From JAZKIX01 sp040384645 (GTDB lineage Bacteria > Pseudomonadota > Gammaproteobacteria > Burkholderiales > Burkholderiaceae_D): 64,000 nt of DNA. Where the stretch lies: positions 1 through 64,000 of the forward strand of contig JAZKIX010000028.1 in assembly GCA_040384645.1 (NCBI GenBank), given 5' to 3'. The notes under the pieces were generated by a model. The model worked only from the letters and a program-made list of their open reading frames with translations. It ran no database searches and was not told the origin of the DNA. Below are positions 34,722 through 44,784 of the stretch, piece by piece. Position 1 is the first letter of the stretch, and each line of letters begins with the position of its first letter. The position numbers were made by a program, and so were the translations under genes.

Positions 34722-35986
34722 TGTTTGATTGCCCGCCAGCCGATATCGCGCCGGCATTGGGCGTTGTCGAAATGGATTTTGTCGATGGTTTCGTAAGCCT
34801 GCTTTTGCGCCATCTTGACGCTGTCGCCCAAGCCGACTACGCACAGGACACGGCCGCCAGAGGTGCTTAATTTGCCATCCTGCAAGCTGGTGCCAGCGTG
34901 GAAGGTCACGCAGTCATGCGTTTCAGCCGGGATGCCGGAGATAACGTCGCCTTTGCGCGGCGCGTCCGGGTAACCGGTTGCCGCCATCACCACGCCCAGC
35001 GCGGTGCGGCGATCCCATTCCAGTTCGACTGCATCGAGCGTAGCGTTCACGGCATGTTCCATCACACCAAGCAGATCGCTTTTGAGCCGCGCCATGATGG
35101 GCTGGGTTTCTGGGTCGCCCATGCGGCAATTAAATTCCAGCGTCTTGGGATTACCCTTATCGTCGATCATCAAGCCGGCGTATAAAAAGCCGGTGAAAGG
35201 AATGCCGTCTGCCGCCATGCCATTGACGGTCGGCGTAATAATTTCGCGCATCACGCGCGCATGCAACGCAGGGGTGACAATCGGTGCCGGCGAATAGGCG
35301 CCCATGCCGCCGGTATTCGGCCCTTCATCGTGGTCTTTCAACCGTTTGTGATCCTGGCTGGTGGCCAGCGGCAAGATGTTCTTGCCATCGACCATGACGA
35401 TGAAACTGGCTTCTTCACCCGCCAGGAATTCCTCGATCACGACCCGCGCGCCAGCATCGCCCAGCTTATTGTCGGACAACATCATGTCCACCGCGCCATG
35501 CGCCTCGTCCAGCGTCATTGCTACGACGACGCCTTTGCCGGCAGCCAGGCCATCGGCCTTGATCACGATCGGCGCGCCTTGTTCTGCGACGTAGGCATGG
35601 GCTGCAGCCAGGTCGGAAAAAGTTTGATATTTTGCAGTCGGAATCGCATGCCGCTGCATGAATGATTTGGCGAAATCCTTCGAGCTTTCAAGTTGCGCCG
35701 CTTCCCGCGTCGGGCCAAAAATCTTCAAGCCCTGATCCAGGAATAGATTGACGATGCCGGCCGCCAGTGGTGTTTCCGGCCCGACCACGGTCAACGCAAT
35801 ATGTTCTTTCTTGACGAATTCGGCCAGTTCGGCCGGGTCGGTCAGCGCCACATTGACCAAGCGTGAATCAAGCGCCGTGCCGCCATTGCCTGGCGCAACA
35901 TAGACCACTTGAATCCGCTCAGATTGAGCCAGTTTCCAGGCTAGTGCATGTTCTCGGCCACCAGAGCCGACTACCAAAATTTTCAT
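34718..35986 (-). CDS. purD: Phosphoribosylamine-glycine ligase
   Basis: A 422-residue ATP-grasp enzyme for the second step of purine synthesis. MKILVVGSGGREHALAWKL is the N-terminal domain start, VIKADGLAAGKGVVVA the ATP-binding region, and LEFNCRMGDPETQ the metal-binding end of the grasp domain. Length is normal. It is the first gene of the overlapping minus-strand run and is separated from yebC by 58 bp. Confidence 0.97.
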   Translation of the reverse strand: MKILVVGSGGREHALAWKLAQSERIQVVYVAPGNGGTALDSRLVNVALTDPAELAEFVKKEHIALTVVGPETPLAAGIVNLFLDQGLKIFGPTREAAQLESSKDFAKSFMQRHAIPTAKYQTFSDLAAAHAYVAEQGAPIVIKADGLAAGKGVVVAMTLDEAHGAVDMMLSDNKLGDAGARVVIEEFLAGEEASFIVMVDGKNILPLATSQDHKRLKDHDEGPNTGGMGAYSPAPIVTPALHARVMREIITPTVNGMAADGIPFTGFLYAGLMIDDKGNPKTLEFNCRMGDPETQPIMARLKSDLLGVMEHAVNATLDAVELEWDRRTALGVVMAATGYPDAPRKGDVISGIPAETHDCVTFHAGTSLQDGKLSTSGGRVLCVVGLGDSVKMAQKQAYETIDKIHFDNAQCRRDIGWRAIKH

Positions 35987-36044
35987 GAAAAATCACTAAG
36001 AATAGATTGAAATGGGTGCCGTAAAGTGCCCGCGTGAGGGCGGT

Positions 36045-36770
36045 TTAATCGTCGATAACTACGTTGGAATACACTTCCTGCACATCATCCAGATTTTCCA
36101 GCGCATCAAGGAGCTTTTGCATCTTGACGGCTTCGTCACCGGAAATTGCGGTTTCTGCATCCGGCTTCATCACCACTTCGGCCACTTCGGATTTGAAACC
36201 CAGTTTTTCCAGTGCATCCTTGACGCTGGATAAATCGTGCGGTGGTGTCAATACTTCTATCCCGCCTTCATCGTCGGTGATGACATCGTCGGCACCGGCT
36301 TCCAGCGCTGCTTCCATCAAGGCATCTTCGTTGGTGCCGGGGGCAAAGAACATTTGGCCACAGTGTTTGAACAGGAAAGCCACTGAGCCTTCATTGCCCA
36401 TATTGCCGCCAAATTTGGAAAAAGCATGGCGCACTTCGGCCACTGTGCGCACCCGGTTGTCTGTCATGCAATCGACCACGATGGCGGCGCCGTTGATGCC
36501 ATAACCTTCATAGCGTACTTCTTCATAATTGGCGCCATCCAGGCCGCCGGTGCCGCGTGCGATGGCGCGTAGCACATTGTCCTTGGGCATATTGGCATCG
36601 GCTGCTTTATCGACCGCCAGCCGCAAGCGCGGGTTGGTGGCGATATCGCCGCCGCCCATGCGCGCACCGACCGTGATTTCCTTGATCAAGCGTGTCCATA
36701 TCTTGCCGCGCTTGGCATCGGTGGCAGCTTTTTTATGTTTGATATTGGCCCATTTGCTATGTCCAGCCAT
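36045..36770 (-). CDS. YebC/PmpR family protein
   Basis: 241 residues starting MAGHSKWANIKHKKAATDAK, the family hallmark, then GARMGGGDIATNPRLRLA and GPGG-like segments and an acidic C-terminus. Members act as transcription regulators or as factors that rescue ribosomes at proline stretches. The start at 36770 is fixed by the conserved MAGHSKW; the longer frame is not used. It probably shares a transcript with purD. Confidence 0.95.
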   Translation of the reverse strand: MAGHSKWANIKHKKAATDAKRGKIWTRLIKEITVGARMGGGDIATNPRLRLAVDKAADANMPKDNVLRAIARGTGGLDGANYEEVRYEGYGINGAAIVVDCMTDNRVRTVAEVRHAFSKFGGNMGNEGSVAFLFKHCGQMFFAPGTNEDALMEAALEAGADDVITDDEGGIEVLTPPHDLSSVKDALEKLGFKSEVAEVVMKPDAETAISGDEAVKMQKLLDALENLDDVQEVYSNVVIDD

Positions 36771-37202
36771 GGCGATTCTTTCGTAATTTTCGGTGACGAG
36801 TGAGCTTGGCGACGCGAGGCAAAACGCGGTGTAAAACAATTATGCGTGCAGCGCTCGGAGCGTTGCAGGCATGCCATGCAAATACAGCGGCTGCCGGGTT
36901 CTGTTCATTTGACGCGACGTTTAGACGATGTTTAGACGACGTTTAGTTTCGTGCACGACTTTTAAGAGGTAGCGATTTTATCACAGCGCCCTTGCAAGAA
37001 TCGCTCAAAAACGTGGTTTAGACCGGCAAGATCGGGCTTCATTCCACGATATTGAGGTTTGCTTGAGTGAATTGCTACTCGACTGGTTTGACCCGCATAA
37101 ACGATTGCAGGGCTGGCGAGGCATTCCTTCATAACGTGGATCAGGATCTAGTTTTTCTTTGCTTCACAACTACTGTTTGAGGGTCTTGATAATGGATTTC
37201 GC

Positions 37203-37276
37203 GGGGGTATATTGAAAAATGCCCTTGATACGCGCGGTTCTATTGGGCTTAAAATAATACTGCCGGCAGTATTATT
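37203..37276 (+). repeat. Dispersed 72-bp element, copy F
   Basis: Head GGGGGTATATTG, central ATACGCGCGG, TCTATTGGGC, and end palindrome with perfect 13-base arms AAATAATACTGCC and complement (37252-37277). It lies in the 566-bp space between yebC and pdeM. The same space holds three imperfect direct repeats of ACGTTTAGACGA (36916-36948) of unknown meaning. Confidence 0.88.
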
Positions 37277-37336
37277 TGGATAAAAACCGTTGTTTTGACT
37301 CTTGCGATTGCCGACAGCGACTATGGCTGCCGCTGC

Positions 37337-37996
37337 TTAGACGTCAGGCATTTTTATTACCAACTGGTCGGCAACCAAAAATACCTGTTCGTGGCGAGTT
37401 TTTTCAATTGCGTGACCACCGGTAAATGCGCCGAACGAGGGCAGAATGGCGCGCTGCTCGCCAAACACAAAGCACGGCAAACGCAGCCGGTCACCGCGCC
37501 CGCTCAGGTGATAGACCGGATGGACATGGCCGGCAATAACATACGCTTCTGATTGCTGATCAGGATGGTGACAAAACGCGAAGGGTCCGAGGCGGTACGG
37601 TTCATTGACCATATCGATCCGTAAATCTTGCGGCGGATCGCCAGCGTGGTGGTCATGATTACCGCGCACCAAGGTCAAGCGTAAATCGGCGTTCTGGACG
37701 CGCCACAAGCGTATCGCCGCCAGCGTCGCATCGGCATGGGCGGCTTTGGAATGCAAAAAGTCGCCCAAAAAAATAATCTGCGCCGCATCATGTCCGCCGA
37801 TCAGCTGATCCAGCATTTGCAGGTTTTGGGTAGTGGTGCCGCGCGGCACTGGAAAGCCGCTGGTGCGGAACGACGCCGCCTTGCCGAAGTGGATATCGGC
37901 TACGATCAATGCGCGCTGCGCTGGCCAATAGGCAGCGCGTTGCGGCAATAGCGCCAACTCTTCGCCGGCAATGGTGATGGCGGTATTCGGACTCAA
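37337..37996 (-). CDS. pdeM: Ligase-associated DNA damage response endonuclease PdeM
   Basis: A 219-residue calcineurin-like phosphoesterase. The metal motifs are in order: IVADIHFGK, FLGDFLHSK, LVRGNHDHHAGD and IAGHVHPVYH. PdeM proteins are found with a DNA ligase, an Lhr-type helicase and an MBL-fold exonuclease, as here. The gene is last in that four-gene run, 19 bp after the helicase stop. Its DNA substrate is inferred from the family association. Confidence 0.92.
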   Translation of the reverse strand: MSPNTAITIAGEELALLPQRAAYWPAQRALIVADIHFGKAASFRTSGFPVPRGTTTQNLQMLDQLIGGHDAAQIIFLGDFLHSKAAHADATLAAIRLWRVQNADLRLTLVRGNHDHHAGDPPQDLRIDMVNEPYRLGPFAFCHHPDQQSEAYVIAGHVHPVYHLSGRGDRLRLPCFVFGEQRAILPSFGAFTGGHAIEKTRHEQVFLVADQLVIKMPDV

Positions 37997-38015
37997 GCGA
38001 GCTTACCCAAAAGTA

Positions 38016-40556
38016 TCATTTCTTATTATCCAATTGCGCTGCTTGTTCCAGCTCGCGCACCATCCGGGCGACGCGGTCGGATAATTTTTCAGTGCTCAGT
38101 TTTTCGCGGAAACGTTCCACCATCAAGGGGAAGGCAAATGGTGTCGGTCGCGGTGTCTGATAGACCGCCAATTGCTGTCTCTGGATTTGTAGCAATACCG
38201 CGCGCAGCCGGCTCAATTCCAATTCTTGCTCCAGCACTTCGCGCTGCGCCTGGCTTAATAATAAATTGCCGCTGTCATGTTTGCGGAACACTTCAAAAAA
38301 CAAGCTGGACGATGCCTGCATCTGGCGCGTACTTTTCGGCTGTCCGGGATAACCCTGAAAAATCAAGCCCGCGATGCGCGCTATTTCACGGAAACGACGT
38401 TGCGCCAGCTCGGCTGCGTTCAATCCGGCCAAGATATCTTCCAGCAAATTGTCGGTTGAAAATAAGTCGTTCAATCCAGCTTGATCCGCGCCCAAAAACT
38501 GGCTGAAGTCAATCGTATCGGGCGACATCAATTCAAAACCGTGGTCGTTAAATGCAATTGAAAAAGTCGACGCCTGTTGTTTGGCAATCCGGTACGCCAA
38601 CAAGGAGGCCAATCCGATATGCACCGAACGCCCGGCAAATGGATACATCAACAGGTGCTGTCCTTCGCGCGTGCGTGTGATCTCAATCACCAACCGGGTT
38701 GCCGCCGGCAAACCCGACCAGCGTTGCTGGATTTCCAACAAGGGTTGGATCGCCTGCATCTCCGGCCCTTCAAAACGGCCATCGATCACGTCTTGCAGAC
38801 ATTCAAGCATGGCGTGTGCCAGCTCTGACGAGAGCGGCATTTTGCCACCTTGCCAGCGCGGCACGGCGCCGCGGTTGCCAGTGGCACGTTTGACGTAGGC
38901 GGTCATTTCATGGACGCGGATAAATTCCAATATGCGACCGCCAAATAAAAAATGGTCGCCTTTTTTCATGCGCGAGATAAACGATTCTTCCACCGTGCCG
39001 ATGCGGCCGCCACGCAAAAATTTCACTTGCATCGATGCGTCGGCGACAATGGTGCCAATGCCCATCCGGTGCCGCCTGCCCAAGGCCACATCAGGCACCC
39101 GGTACACACCTTCTTCGTCTGGTAATACGCGCCTGTATTCGGGGTAGGCCACCAGACTCTGGCCGCCGCGCGCGACAAAATCGAGCGCCCATTGCCATTC
39201 GTCCGGGGTCAAGTCGCGATAGGCAAAGGCGCTGCGCACTTCGTCAAATAATTCTTGCGAGCGAAAGCCGCCGCCCAGCGCGATCGTTACCAAGTGCTGC
39301 ACAAGTACGTCGAGTGGCTTATTTGGACTGCGCCGCGCTTCGATATTGCGCCGTGCCACGGCACGTCGGGCGCCGGCGGCTTCCAGCAGCTCCATGCTAT
39401 TGATCGGCACCAGCGTCAGGCGTGAAATCCGCCCCGGCGCATGGCCGCTGCGCCCGGCCCGTTGCAACAGCCGTGCGATTCCCTTCGGACTGCCGATCTG
39501 CAAAACCCGCTCGACCGGTAAAAAGTCTACGCCGAGGTCAAGGCTAGAGGTGCAGATCACCGCTTTTAGGCTGCCTTTCTTTAAACTCAATTCAACCCAT
39601 TCACGCACTTCCTTATCAAGCGAGCCGTGATGCAAGGCAATCAAGCCAGCCCAATCGGGACGCGCATCCAGCAGATTCTGATACCACAGCTCCGCCTGCG
39701 AACGGGTGTTGGTAAACACTAGCGTGGTGGCGCAAGCTTCGATTTCCGCAATCACCGGTTGCAGCATCTGAATCCCCAAATGTCCAGCCCAGGGAAAGCG
39801 CGCGGGATTGATCGGGATTAAGGTATCGACCTTGATTTCTTTTTGCAACATGCCTTCTACCAGCCTGCCCTGGCCGACGCCGAGCAGCGCTTCTTGCGCC
39901 TGGTGCAGGTCGCCCAGCGTCGCTGACAAACCCCAGACCACCAATTGCGGTTGCCAGCGGCGCAGGCGCGCTAATGCAAGCTGGGTTTGCACGCCGCGTT
40001 TATTGCCGATTAACTCGTGCCACTCATCGACGATGACCATGTCAAGCGATTTAAACTGTTCACGCGCATCGGCTTTGCTCAGCAGCAGGGTCAGGCTTTC
40101 TGGAGTGGTGATCAAGGCCGCTGGCAAGGATTTTTTTTGCCGTGCACGCTCGCCCGAGCTGGTGTCGCCGGTACGCATGCCTAACGTTAGTTGCGACATC
40201 AATGCGGGTAACGGCTCTTGCAACGCACGCAAGGTGTCGGCCGCCAACGCCCGCATTGGTGTCAGCCACAAAATGCGCAAACCGGCCGGCTGTCGGTTGC
40301 GTTTGGCGTCGGCATGCAATAGCCGTTGCAACGCCGCTAGCCACACCGCGTAAGTTTTGCCGGAGCCGGTAGTGGCGTGCAATAGCCCGGATTGCCCCTG
40401 CAACGCAGCGCGCCAGACTGCGCGCTGAAATGGGAAAATTTTCCATCCGCGCGATGCAAACCACGCTTCCAGCGGCTCGATTTTTGGCGTTGTAGCCGCC
40501 GGTGCCGCGGCTTCTTCCAACAACTTGTCATTTGCCTTCACGACCACGCGCGTCAT
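38016..40556 (-). CDS. Ligase-associated DNA damage response DEXH-box helicase (Lhr type)
   Basis: 846 residues. Helicase core motifs are LLHATTGSGKTYAVW (Walker A), VDEWHELIGNKRG (DEWH box), WGLSATLGD, and QRAGRSGHAPG. A WH domain and an Lhr-core C-terminal part (DUF4145-like beta region with LFGGRILEFIRVHEMTAYV) follow. It translocates on single-stranded DNA and unwinds DNA. The ATG overlaps the ligase stop (ATGA), showing tight coupling. Length and layout match this subgroup rather than the 1,500-residue Lhr of E. coli. Confidence 0.93.
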   Translation of the reverse strand: MTRVVVKANDKLLEEAAAPAATTPKIEPLEAWFASRGWKIFPFQRAVWRAALQGQSGLLHATTGSGKTYAVWLAALQRLLHADAKRNRQPAGLRILWLTPMRALAADTLRALQEPLPALMSQLTLGMRTGDTSSGERARQKKSLPAALITTPESLTLLLSKADAREQFKSLDMVIVDEWHELIGNKRGVQTQLALARLRRWQPQLVVWGLSATLGDLHQAQEALLGVGQGRLVEGMLQKEIKVDTLIPINPARFPWAGHLGIQMLQPVIAEIEACATTLVFTNTRSQAELWYQNLLDARPDWAGLIALHHGSLDKEVREWVELSLKKGSLKAVICTSSLDLGVDFLPVERVLQIGSPKGIARLLQRAGRSGHAPGRISRLTLVPINSMELLEAAGARRAVARRNIEARRSPNKPLDVLVQHLVTIALGGGFRSQELFDEVRSAFAYRDLTPDEWQWALDFVARGGQSLVAYPEYRRVLPDEEGVYRVPDVALGRRHRMGIGTIVADASMQVKFLRGGRIGTVEESFISRMKKGDHFLFGGRILEFIRVHEMTAYVKRATGNRGAVPRWQGGKMPLSSELAHAMLECLQDVIDGRFEGPEMQAIQPLLEIQQRWSGLPAATRLVIEITRTREGQHLLMYPFAGRSVHIGLASLLAYRIAKQQASTFSIAFNDHGFELMSPDTIDFSQFLGADQAGLNDLFSTDNLLEDILAGLNAAELAQRRFREIARIAGLIFQGYPGQPKSTRQMQASSSLFFEVFRKHDSGNLLLSQAQREVLEQELELSRLRAVLLQIQRQQLAVYQTPRPTPFAFPLMVERFREKLSTEKLSDRVARMVRELEQAAQLDNKK

Positions 40557-42202
40557 GCGGTTCCGCCATCATCGCGTGCCGCTATGGCCAACATGCCTTT
40601 TAAGGTATCGAGCGTATCGGCTTGCTCGACCGTCTTGTCGTCGCGGATGCGTAGCATCCGTGGAAAGCGCACCGCGATGCCGGCTTTATGCCGCTTTGAC
40701 AGCGCGATGCCCTCAAAGCCGATCTCGAACACCATGGTCGGTTTTACGCTACGCACCGGGCCAAATTTTTCGACGGTATTTTTACGGATGACGGCATCGA
40801 CCTTGCCGATTTCCGCATCGGTCAGGCCGGAATACGCTTTAGCAAAGGGCACCAATACCCGCGTGCCGTCAGCCGATTGATCCCAGACCGCAAAGGTGTA
40901 ATCGGTATATAGCGAAGCGCGGCGGCCGTGACCGCTTTGTGCATAGATCAGAACCGCATCGATGCTGTAGGGGTCGATTTTCCATTTCCACCAGACGCCA
41001 CTTTCTTTGGTGCGGCCCAAGCCATAGCGCGAATCGATGGCCTTTAGCATCATGCCTTCCACCAGACGCTCACGCGAGCTGCTGCGGATCTGCGCCAGTT
41101 GCATCCAGTCGTGCGCAACAATCAGCGGCGACACAATCATGGTTGGGCTATCAAGCTTGCGCACTAATTCTTCCAGCAGCACACGCCGTTCTTGCTGCGT
41201 GTGGTGCCGGATGTCGATGCCGTCGTGTTCCAGTAAATCGTAGGCACTGAAAGCGGCCGGTAACTCCCCCAGCATTTTGGCAGACAGGGTTTTGCGGCCG
41301 ATACGTTGCTGCAGTTCTGCAAACGGTGCGGGCGCCGCACTTTTCCAAATGACGATTTCACCGTCAACCACACATCCTTCGGGCAAAGCGATTGCGCTAA
41401 TTTCCGGGAAACGGTCGGTAATCAAATCTTCGCCACGCGACCATAACCAGCTTTGTCCTGCACGATGCACCAATTGCGCCCGGATGCCGTCGTACTTCCA
41501 TTCGACTTGCCAGGCGCGGATATCGCCCAGGGTTTCAGGCGTCGTCTGCAAAGGATGCGCCAAAAAAAAAGGATAAGGCTGACCGCCGCGCAGCGCATGC
41601 TCCGTATCCGATTGCGCCGCGATCAATTGATTGAAACGTTCCTCGCTCGGCCTTACACTGCCGTCCGTCCAGCCCATCATGCGCTGCGCGATCAGTTTGC
41701 TATCGATGTTAAACAGCGTGCCCAAGGCGCGGGTGACCAATAATTTCGACACACCGACGCGAAAACCGCCGCCGATAAATTTAGCGAGTAAAAAGCGCTG
41801 CTGCGCATCAAGCTCATCCCAATAAGCAAACAGGGCAAGCCGGATCGCCTCTGGGCTAGCGCCGCGTAAAGGGGCAATTTTTTCGCGCATCCAGATATCA
41901 AGCCCCAGATCGCTGACATTGCGCGGCGGCGGCAGGCATAAGGCAATGGTTTCGGCCAGATCACCCACGGCCTGATAACACTCGTCGAAAATCCAATCAT
42001 CCAAACCAGCCATTTCGGTCGCAAACTGGCGCAGCAGTTTAGTGGGCACCGCTTGCCGCGGCTTACCACCGGCGAGGAAAAAAACCGCCCATGCAGCATC
42101 AGCCGGCGCCGCATGGCTGAAATAATTTTTCAGCGCATCAAGCTTACGGTTGGTCGCCGTGGTCGCATCCAGCGCAGCGTACAAGCGTGCAAACTCACGC
42201 AT
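40553..42202 (-). CDS. ATP-dependent DNA ligase (LigB/LigC-like) of the repair operon
   Basis: 549 residues. The N-terminal DNA-binding part is followed by the adenylation domain with the nucleophile in EWKYDGIRAQLV (Lys near residue 235), then GCVVDGEIVIW and MLKAIDSRYGLGR, and an OB domain ending in VRFPRMLRIRDDK. Such ATP ligases are distinct from the NAD-dependent LigA. The start MREFARLYAAL (ATG 42202) overlaps the exonuclease stop by 8 bp; upstream in-frame sequence belongs to that gene in another frame. Confidence 0.94.
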   Translation of the reverse strand: MREFARLYAALDATTATNRKLDALKNYFSHAAPADAAWAVFFLAGGKPRQAVPTKLLRQFATEMAGLDDWIFDECYQAVGDLAETIALCLPPPRNVSDLGLDIWMREKIAPLRGASPEAIRLALFAYWDELDAQQRFLLAKFIGGGFRVGVSKLLVTRALGTLFNIDSKLIAQRMMGWTDGSVRPSEERFNQLIAAQSDTEHALRGGQPYPFFLAHPLQTTPETLGDIRAWQVEWKYDGIRAQLVHRAGQSWLWSRGEDLITDRFPEISAIALPEGCVVDGEIVIWKSAAPAPFAELQQRIGRKTLSAKMLGELPAAFSAYDLLEHDGIDIRHHTQQERRVLLEELVRKLDSPTMIVSPLIVAHDWMQLAQIRSSSRERLVEGMMLKAIDSRYGLGRTKESGVWWKWKIDPYSIDAVLIYAQSGHGRRASLYTDYTFAVWDQSADGTRVLVPFAKAYSGLTDAEIGKVDAVIRKNTVEKFGPVRSVKPTMVFEIGFEGIALSKRHKAGIAVRFPRMLRIRDDKTVEQADTLDTLKGMLAIAARDDGGTA

Positions 42203-43246
42203 GCCGAAGTCCGTCGACAGCGTCGGGCACGAGCGCAGCGGCCGCATTGGCGATACCGCCATTAGGGCTGTCATCTTCCTCGCTACCGTATTCGGTTTCA
42301 AAGGCGCCAGCATCCAGTCCGTTTTGCTGCAGCCAGCGCACCATCACGCCTATCTGCCCATGGGTGACGATCACACGCTTGGCCTCCGATGCCTTGATCG
42401 CCTGCATCAGATCGGGCCAGTCGGCATGATCGGATAAAACAAAACCGCGATCCACGGCACGCCGCCGGCGCGCACCGCGCAGCAACATCCAGCCGCTGGC
42501 AAAAGCATCGCTGTAATCGCCAAAGCGCTTAATCCACGGTGAGCCGCCGGCCGATGGCGGCGCGATCACCAGGGCGCTGCTTATGGTAGATTTTTGATTT
42601 ATCTCATTGACCATCAGGGTCGGCGGCAAGTTGACACCGGCATCGCGATATACCTGATTTATGGCTTGCGCAGAACCATGGCAAATAATCGGGCCGATGG
42701 ATGGATCAACGCCATTTAAAATCCGTTGGGCCTTACCGAAGGAATAGCAAAACAAGACGCTGGCGCGGCCCTGCGCCGCATTGGCGCGCCACCATTGGTT
42801 GATTTCGTTAAATACACTGGCCTGCGCTTGCCAGCGGTAGATCGGCAAGCCGAATGTCGATTCGGTGATGAAGGTATCGCACTTCACCGGTTCGAATGCG
42901 GCGCAAGTGCCGTCGGGTTCAAGCTTGTAGTCGCCGGAGGCAACCCACACTTCGCCGCGATATTCCATCCGCACCTGTGCTGAGCCCAATACGTGACCAG
43001 CCGGAAATAGTGATATTTTGACGCCGTTGTGGGTCGTGCTGGCGCCGTATTCCAGTGTATCGAGCGTGATATCGCCAAGTCGCGCTTTCAAGATACCGGC
43101 ACCGGTTGCCGTGGCTAAATAATGCGTGTGGCCGATACGCGAATGATCGGCGTGGCCGTGTGTGATCACCGCCCGTTCAACCGGCCGCCACGGATCGATA
43201 TAAAAATTGCCGGGTACGCAATACAATCCTTCTTTACGCGCCACCA
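42195..43246 (-). CDS. Ligase-associated DNA damage response exonuclease (MBL fold), 5' end in a gap
   Basis: About 350 residues of a metallo-beta-lactamase/beta-CASP nuclease. ITHGHADHSRIGH is the main metal motif, then SLFPAGHVLGSAQV, VASGDYK, and in the C-terminal part LSDHADWPDLMQAI and VTHGQIG. Relatives begin with a few residues before VARKEGLYC; here the first codons lie in the 10-N gap at 43247-43256. The visible sequence at the gap edge, (N)TG GTG GCG CGT, fits LVAR. This is the first gene of the exonuclease-ligase-helicase-PdeM run. Confidence 0.92.
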
Positions 43247-43256
43247 NNNNNNNNNN
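43247..43256. other. Assembly gap (10 N) at the 5' end of the exonuclease gene
   Basis: The gap holds the start codon and ribosome site of the repair-operon exonuclease. Confidence 0.95.
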
Positions 43257-43758
43257 TTAGTTGCGCACGCTCAATCTGTCGTATTTCTTACGCTGCACCA
43301 GCGCAAAGCGGCTTGGTATTTTTGGAAATGGCTTTAAAAAAAGCCAGTGCGCCCGCAAAAAACGTGCGGAAAAGCTGCTGTATCTGGAGATGCCGAAATT
43401 GAAATTTCAAAAACGCCCTATACACAGGGCACGAAATATCCACCTAGAAATTTGGCACAATAAAGGGGAAAATACCTAGCCAGCGAATAGGAATGCGATG
43501 ACGTTTATGGCGACTTAAAAATTCAAGACCTGCAAAAGCTTGCGATTGCGAATTTAGCGTTTAGGCTGTATGCCAACACAATCAGTTGATCGCTATATTT
43601 GGATAGGAAGCTAAAGTGCACGTTTGGCAGCGCTGTCCTACAGCGTAAAACACGCACCTTAACGTTCCTGAAATCACATTACGTTTTTTCGAATCTGGCC
43701 ATATTAAATTCCATCTACAAAAATAGCATGAGTCATTGAGCAAAAAAGTTGCTTAAAT
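43257..43758. other. AT-rich intergenic stretch with no recognised gene
   Basis: About 500 bp upstream of the repair operon and downstream of a small Lys-rich gene. Only short ORFs without ribosome sites are present. The promoter of the repair operon should be here, but no clear -35/-10 or LexA box was found. Confidence 0.6.
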
Positions 43759-43923
43759 TTACTCTGCCGTTAGCGATGGCTGACCTTTAATCGCATTGCG
43801 ATACTTGCTCTTGGCTTCAGCTTTTTTTATCGCTTCACGCGCGATGTTCATCTTCTTAATATCCTTTTTTTCTTGCTGGCCGCGTTGATGGGCTTCGTCT
43901 TTATTTCCTATGCGATTTGTCAT
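43759..43923 (-). CDS. Small Lys-rich protein of unknown function
   Basis: 54 residues: MTNRIGNKDEAHQRGQ at the start and LTAE at the end, with a charged KKDIKKMNIAREAIKKAE helix in the middle. A GAGG ribosome site lies just before the ATG. The charged, probably helical composition resembles small stress or nucleic-acid-binding proteins. It is upstream of hemerythrin and KGG genes of the same strand, with 266 bp between. No family is recognised. Confidence 0.65.
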   Translation of the reverse strand: MTNRIGNKDEAHQRGQQEKKDIKKMNIAREAIKKAEAKSKYRNAIKGQPSLTAE

Positions 43924-44189
43924 GATTTCCTCTTTACAATTAATGGATTGGAGCGGTCAATATATCTCGCCAGAATTAAGATCTCTACAGAAATAAGAGA
44001 AAGTTCTTGTAGGACAAGGGCGGATGTTCATCGCACCCGGTCCGTGCAGATTAAGCAGCTTCGCTGCAACGTATTGGACATTGCATATCGATTCGCGCTT
44101 TAGTAAATCATGCTTGTGCCAAGTATGCATCGCTTGGTTTTTTAATTACGCCCCGTTTCAAGCTGATAAACAGCGCAGCGTGCAATCGC

Positions 44190-44693
44190 TTAGTGCTGAG
44201 GCAATTGAATTTGCGCCTTGCGCGCTTCTATTTCTTGGCCTAGCGTTACTAGGTCAAGATTTGCCTGCCGCGCTTTTGGGAACATTTCGTCCTCTTCTTC
44301 CCGAACGTGATGATCAATTTGCTCAGACAGCACCTTCACCTTCGCGTCGAAAAGTTCATCTCCTGGATCCATGTCGAGGATCTGGGAAATCAAGTCTTTC
44401 GCTGACGCATGTTCTACCGTTGCTTCGTCAATGAGATCTTGATTATCCCGATTGGCAGCACGCACCGCTGGATAAAAAATCTCTTCTTCGGCCGTTGCAT
44501 GCTTAGTCAGCTCGGTACAGATTTGCGTAGCGAGCTTTTTCTTGGTTGCAATCGAGCGGTCGCTCAAGGCTTCATATTGCTCAAATAGTGATTTCACCTT
44601 TTCATGGTCGCCGGTCAAAATTGTAATTGCATCAGGCGCGCCGGGATGTGCCGCTTTTGAGACCGTCTTGGATACAGTGGACTGGATGCCCAT
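44190..44693 (-). CDS. Hemerythrin HHE-domain protein
   Basis: 167 residues. An HHE cation-binding four-helix bundle is shown by ILTGDHEKVKSLFEQYE, ELTKHATAEEEIFYPAVR, VEHASAKDLI and DHHVREEEDEMFPKA, which supply the His/Glu ligands for a di-iron site. Roles in this family are oxygen, NO or iron handling under stress. The ATG at 44693 has AGGAGA upstream; the much longer frame to 45215 is overlapped by the KGG gene and is not used. It is probably transcribed with the KGG gene. Confidence 0.93.
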   Translation of the reverse strand: MGIQSTVSKTVSKAAHPGAPDAITILTGDHEKVKSLFEQYEALSDRSIATKKKLATQICTELTKHATAEEEIFYPAVRAANRDNQDLIDEATVEHASAKDLISQILDMDPGDELFDAKVKVLSEQIDHHVREEEDEMFPKARQANLDLVTLGQEIEARKAQIQLPQH

Positions 44694-44784
44694 GGTATTT
44701 CTCCTGTTAAATTTATCTCGATTAACTGAAGGTATGAAGTGCGCATTTGCACTCTCCATACCTCGCCGTCTAAGCCAGTGATGT

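Noticed and set aside
37252..37277. Terminal palindromes of the repeat as ordinary terminators
   Set aside because: Several copies have a T-run, but the element also sits in divergent promoter spaces and keeps conserved blocks not needed for termination, so this alone does not explain it.
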